6,028 nt of DNA from assembly GCA_902495025.1 (NCBI GenBank), contig CABUWB010000128.1:1-6028 (forward strand). Reading direction: 5' to 3'. Each line of letters begins with the position of its first letter. Position 1 is the first letter of the stretch. This DNA comes from an uncultured Eubacteriales bacterium. Its GTDB lineage: Bacteria > Bacillota > Clostridia > Lachnospirales > CAG-274. The notes beneath the pieces are model-generated. The model did no database searches. It saw only the letters and a program-made list of their open reading frames with translations, and had not been told where the DNA came from. Both the position numbers and the translations under genes were made by a program. This document shows positions 4,384 through 6,028 of this stretch, piece after piece.

Positions 4384-5724
4384 ATGGACTATAATGAATT
4401 AAACCTTGTACAGCTCAGAGAAATTGCCCAGCAAAAGGGCATTAAGTCTGTAACCGCACGCAGAAAGGGTGAGCTTATACAGCTTATTATGCAGGCGGAA
4501 AATGCACAGGAAAAGGACGAGGCAAAACAAGAGGTAAGGGAGAGCGAAACGGCGGAAGAGGATAACAGGCGCAAGGCTGACTACCTTGAACAGCTTGACA
4601 GCGGTATGATAGGTGCAGGTATACTGGAGGTACTGGCGGACGGCTATGGCTTTTTGCGTACGGATAATTACCTTTCGGGCTCTGACGATATTTATGTATC
4701 GCCTGCGCAAATAAGGCGTTTCCGTCTTAAAACGGGTGATTATATCGTAGGCAATATGCGTATTCCAAGAGAAAATGAAAAGTTTGGCGCATTGCTTTAT
4801 GTTAAGACTATAAACGGAGACAATCCCGAAAAGGCGGCAAAAAGACCGTCCTTTGAGGCGCTGACCCCTATTTTCCCAACTAAAAGGCTTAACCTTGAAA
4901 CTACGGCAGGCGAGCTTGCGGGCAGGCTGATAAACCTTACCGCACCAATAGGCAAGGGACAAAGGGGCATGATAGTTGCGCCGCCTAAGGCAGGCAAAAC
5001 AATTCTGCTTAAAAAAATAGCCAATGCAATTACAAAAAATCATCCCGAATCGGAGCTTATTGTGCTGCTTATTGACGAGCGCCCCGAGGAAGTAACTGAT
5101 ATGAAACGCTCCATTGAGGGCAGGGTTGATGTTGTTTATTCAACCTTTGACGAGCCGCCAGAGCACCATAAAAGGGTTGCCGAAATGGTGCTTGAAAGGG
5201 CAAAAAGGCTTGTTGAACAGGGTAAGGACGCAATTATTCTGCTTGACAGCATAACAAGGCTTGCAAGGGCATATAACCTTACAATACCAACAAGCGGCAG
5301 AACGCTTTCGGGCGGTCTTGACCCTGCATCACTGTATATGCCTAAAAAGTTTTTTGGCGCAGCACGTAATATTGAGGAGGGCGGCTCGCTTACAATACTT
5401 GCAACCGCACTTGTTGAAACAGGCTCCAAAATGGACGATGTTATCTTTGAGGAATTTAAGGGTACGGGCAATATGGAGCTTGTACTTGACAGAACACTTG
5501 CCGAAAGACGTGTGTTCCCTGCTGTTGATATAAATAAGTCGGGTACAAGGCGTGAGGACCTGCTCCTTTCACCCGATGAGCTTGACTGCCTTTATGCAAT
5601 ACACAAAATGGGTACAGGCAATATATCCCCTGCCGATTTTACCGCAAATGTGCTTGATATGCTCGGAAAATCGGCAAATAACAGGGCTTTTGTAAATTAT
5701 ATCAAAAAACGTAATACAAGATAA
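4384..5724 (+). CDS. rho: Transcription termination factor Rho
   Basis: A hexameric RNA-dependent ATPase/translocase that ends transcription of untranslated RNA. All 446 residues look intact. The N-terminal Rho_N helical domain covers about 1-38, followed by a short charged linker (39-65). The cold-shock-like primary RNA-binding domain (about 76-145) includes G-Y-G-F-L-R at 87-92 and D-D-I-Y-V-S. The ATPase core has Walker A A-P-P-K-A-G-K-T (199-206; Lys202, Lys205) and D-E-R-P-E-E (231-236) with catalytic Glu232. Walker B is L-L-D-S (286-289, Asp288), the Q-loop is S-G-R-T-L-S-G-G (304-311), and the arginine-finger region is S-G-T-R-R (386-390, Arg389). The Q-loop has Arg306 where E. coli has Lys283, as is usual in Firmicutes. 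The linker has no large insertion like those of some Clostridium and actinobacterial Rho proteins. GGAGGG at 4374-4379 precedes the ATG. No intrinsic terminator was found after the stop. Confidence 0.98.
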   Translation: MDYNELNLVQLREIAQQKGIKSVTARRKGELIQLIMQAENAQEKDEAKQEVRESETAEEDNRRKADYLEQLDSGMIGAGILEVLADGYGFLRTDNYLSGSDDIYVSPAQIRRFRLKTGDYIVGNMRIPRENEKFGALLYVKTINGDNPEKAAKRPSFEALTPIFPTKRLNLETTAGELAGRLINLTAPIGKGQRGMIVAPPKAGKTILLKKIANAITKNHPESELIVLLIDERPEEVTDMKRSIEGRVDVVYSTFDEPPEHHKRVAEMVLERAKRLVEQGKDAIILLDSITRLARAYNLTIPTSGRTLSGGLDPASLYMPKKFFGAARNIEEGGSLTILATALVETGSKMDDVIFEEFKGTGNMELVLDRTLAERRVFPAVDINKSGTRREDLLLSPDELDCLYAIHKMGTGNISPADFTANVLDMLGKSANNRAFVNYIKKRNTR

Positions 5725-5731
5725 ATTTTTC

Positions 5732-5760
5732 TTGCATTTGGTCTTTTAATATGATATACT
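5732..5760 (+). promoter_or_regulatory. rpmE promoter (extended -10)
   Basis: TTGCAT at 5732-5737 and TATACT at 5755-5760 are spaced by 17 bases. TG at 5752-5753 adds an extended -10. The predicted start near 5767 gives a leader of about 57 bases before the rpmE ATG, so rpmE can be expressed independently of rho. Confidence 0.78.
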
Positions 5761-5778
5761 ATTAATGTTGTTGACGTA

Positions 5779-5798
5779 GAGATGCCAAAATGTATCTC
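5779..5798 (+). promoter_or_regulatory. Leader hairpin before rpmE (possible L31 autoregulatory site)
   Basis: GAGAUGC (5779-5785) pairs with GUAUCUC (5792-5798), seven pairs including one G-U, around the loop CAAAAU. It lies about 25 bases before the start codon. Only four T follow shortly after, so terminator function is unlikely. Structured leaders bound by L31 are described for rpmE in several bacterial groups. Whether this hairpin belongs to one of those classes is an inference. Confidence 0.45.
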
Positions 5799-5823
5799 AA
5801 TTTTACAGAAAGAGGTGTAACTA

Positions 5824-6027
5824 ATGAAGGAAGGTATCCATCCAAATTATTACCAGGCTAAGGTAAAGTGTAACTGCGGTAACGAGTTTGTTTGCGGTTC
5901 TACACAGGAGGAAATCAGAGTCGAGGTTTGCTCAAAGTGCCATCCATTCTACACAGGCAGCCAGAAGCTTCTTCTTGATGCAGGCGGTCGTGTTGATAAG
6001 TTCAATAAGAAGTACGGCAGAGCTTAA
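5824..6027 (+). CDS. rpmE: 50S ribosomal protein L31, zinc-binding (C+) type
   Basis: A small protein of the large ribosomal subunit (central protuberance, intersubunit bridge). At 67 residues it is full length. The N-terminus M-K-E-G-I-H-P and the C-terminal F-N-K-K-Y are typical. Four cysteines in a C-x-C...C-x-x-C arrangement (Cys16, Cys18, Cys36, Cys39) mark the zinc-containing paralog; Cys24 is an extra one. Zinc-free paralogs (rpmE2/ykrR-type ytiA) lack these. The ATG is preceded by AAAGAGGTG (5809-5817), a Shine-Dalgarno missing one G. Its place after rho is the common Firmicutes order. The TAA stop is one base from the window end. Confidence 0.98.
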   Translation: MKEGIHPNYYQAKVKCNCGNEFVCGSTQEEIRVEVCSKCHPFYTGSQKLLLDAGGRVDKFNKKYGRA

Positions 6028-6028
6028 T

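Noticed and set aside
4500..4610. Prion-like or RNA-binding insertion in Rho, as known in some Clostridium and actinobacterial Rho proteins
   Set aside because: The linker between Rho_N and the cold-shock domain is only about 30 charged residues, without an Asn/Gln-rich or Arg/Gly-rich insertion.
4399..5043. Long minus-strand open frame (214 codons) inside rho
   Set aside because: It is antisense to the highly conserved rho coding region, has no ribosome binding site, and its cysteine- and arginine-rich product follows from rho codon bias.
5779..5805. Intrinsic terminator or attenuator before rpmE
   Set aside because: Only four T follow the hairpin and its stem is short and AT-containing, so termination would be inefficient.

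Overview
The window reads as chromosomal core sequence from a low-to-mid GC Firmicute, most likely an anaerobic Clostridia member of the Oscillospiraceae/Ruminococcaceae kind. The grounds are strong GGAGG ribosome binding sites, sigma-A type promoters (TTGACA-17-TATAAT), a rho-rpmE gene pair as in Bacilli and Clostridia, a tRNA without an encoded CCA, a YusI-like thioredoxin-fold protein, and a Firmicutes-type Rho Q-loop. The taxonomic placement is an inference. There is no sign of phage, transposon or CRISPR.

Layout. Bases 1-174 hold no gene but carry a compact GC-rich palindromic element (58-133) with two nested hairpins. On the minus strand follow mntP (manganese efflux pump, 175-744) and yfcE (metallophosphoesterase, 941-1489). 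Between them lies a yybP-ykoY manganese riboswitch whose P1 strand is shared with an intrinsic terminator. The mntP promoter begins inside the yfcE stop codon. An 87-base divergent region separates yfcE from a plus-strand pair: a Spx/YusI-like CxxC protein (1577-1933) and, 12 bases later, an exported L,D-transpeptidase with an Ig-like tail and a TTG start (1946-2818). Next is a tRNA-Leu(CAA) gene with its own promoter and a strong terminator (2828-2999). A new promoter at 3046-3074 drives a 407-residue membrane protein with a very acidic cytoplasmic part, one membrane helix, a coiled coil and a C-terminal LysM domain. It is followed after 11 bases by rho (4384-5724). The window closes with rpmE (zinc-type ribosomal protein L31), which has its own promoter and a small leader hairpin.

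How the parts work together. The mntP block is a self-contained manganese relief circuit: the predicted riboswitch lets transcription into the exporter gene proceed when Mn2+ is high. Two envelope proteins, the L,D-transpeptidase and the LysM protein, sit in separate transcription units, each next to a gene of another role (redox, transcription termination). The rho-rpmE end is the conserved information-processing part.

Most of the window is ordinary core genome. The parts that deserve a second look are the acidic LysM membrane protein coupled to rho, the yfcE-mntP overlap that may place yfcE read-through under manganese control, the nested palindrome at 58-133, the cysteine-rich exported L,D-transpeptidase, and the rpmE leader. 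I did not find convincing evidence of a wholly new multi-gene system.
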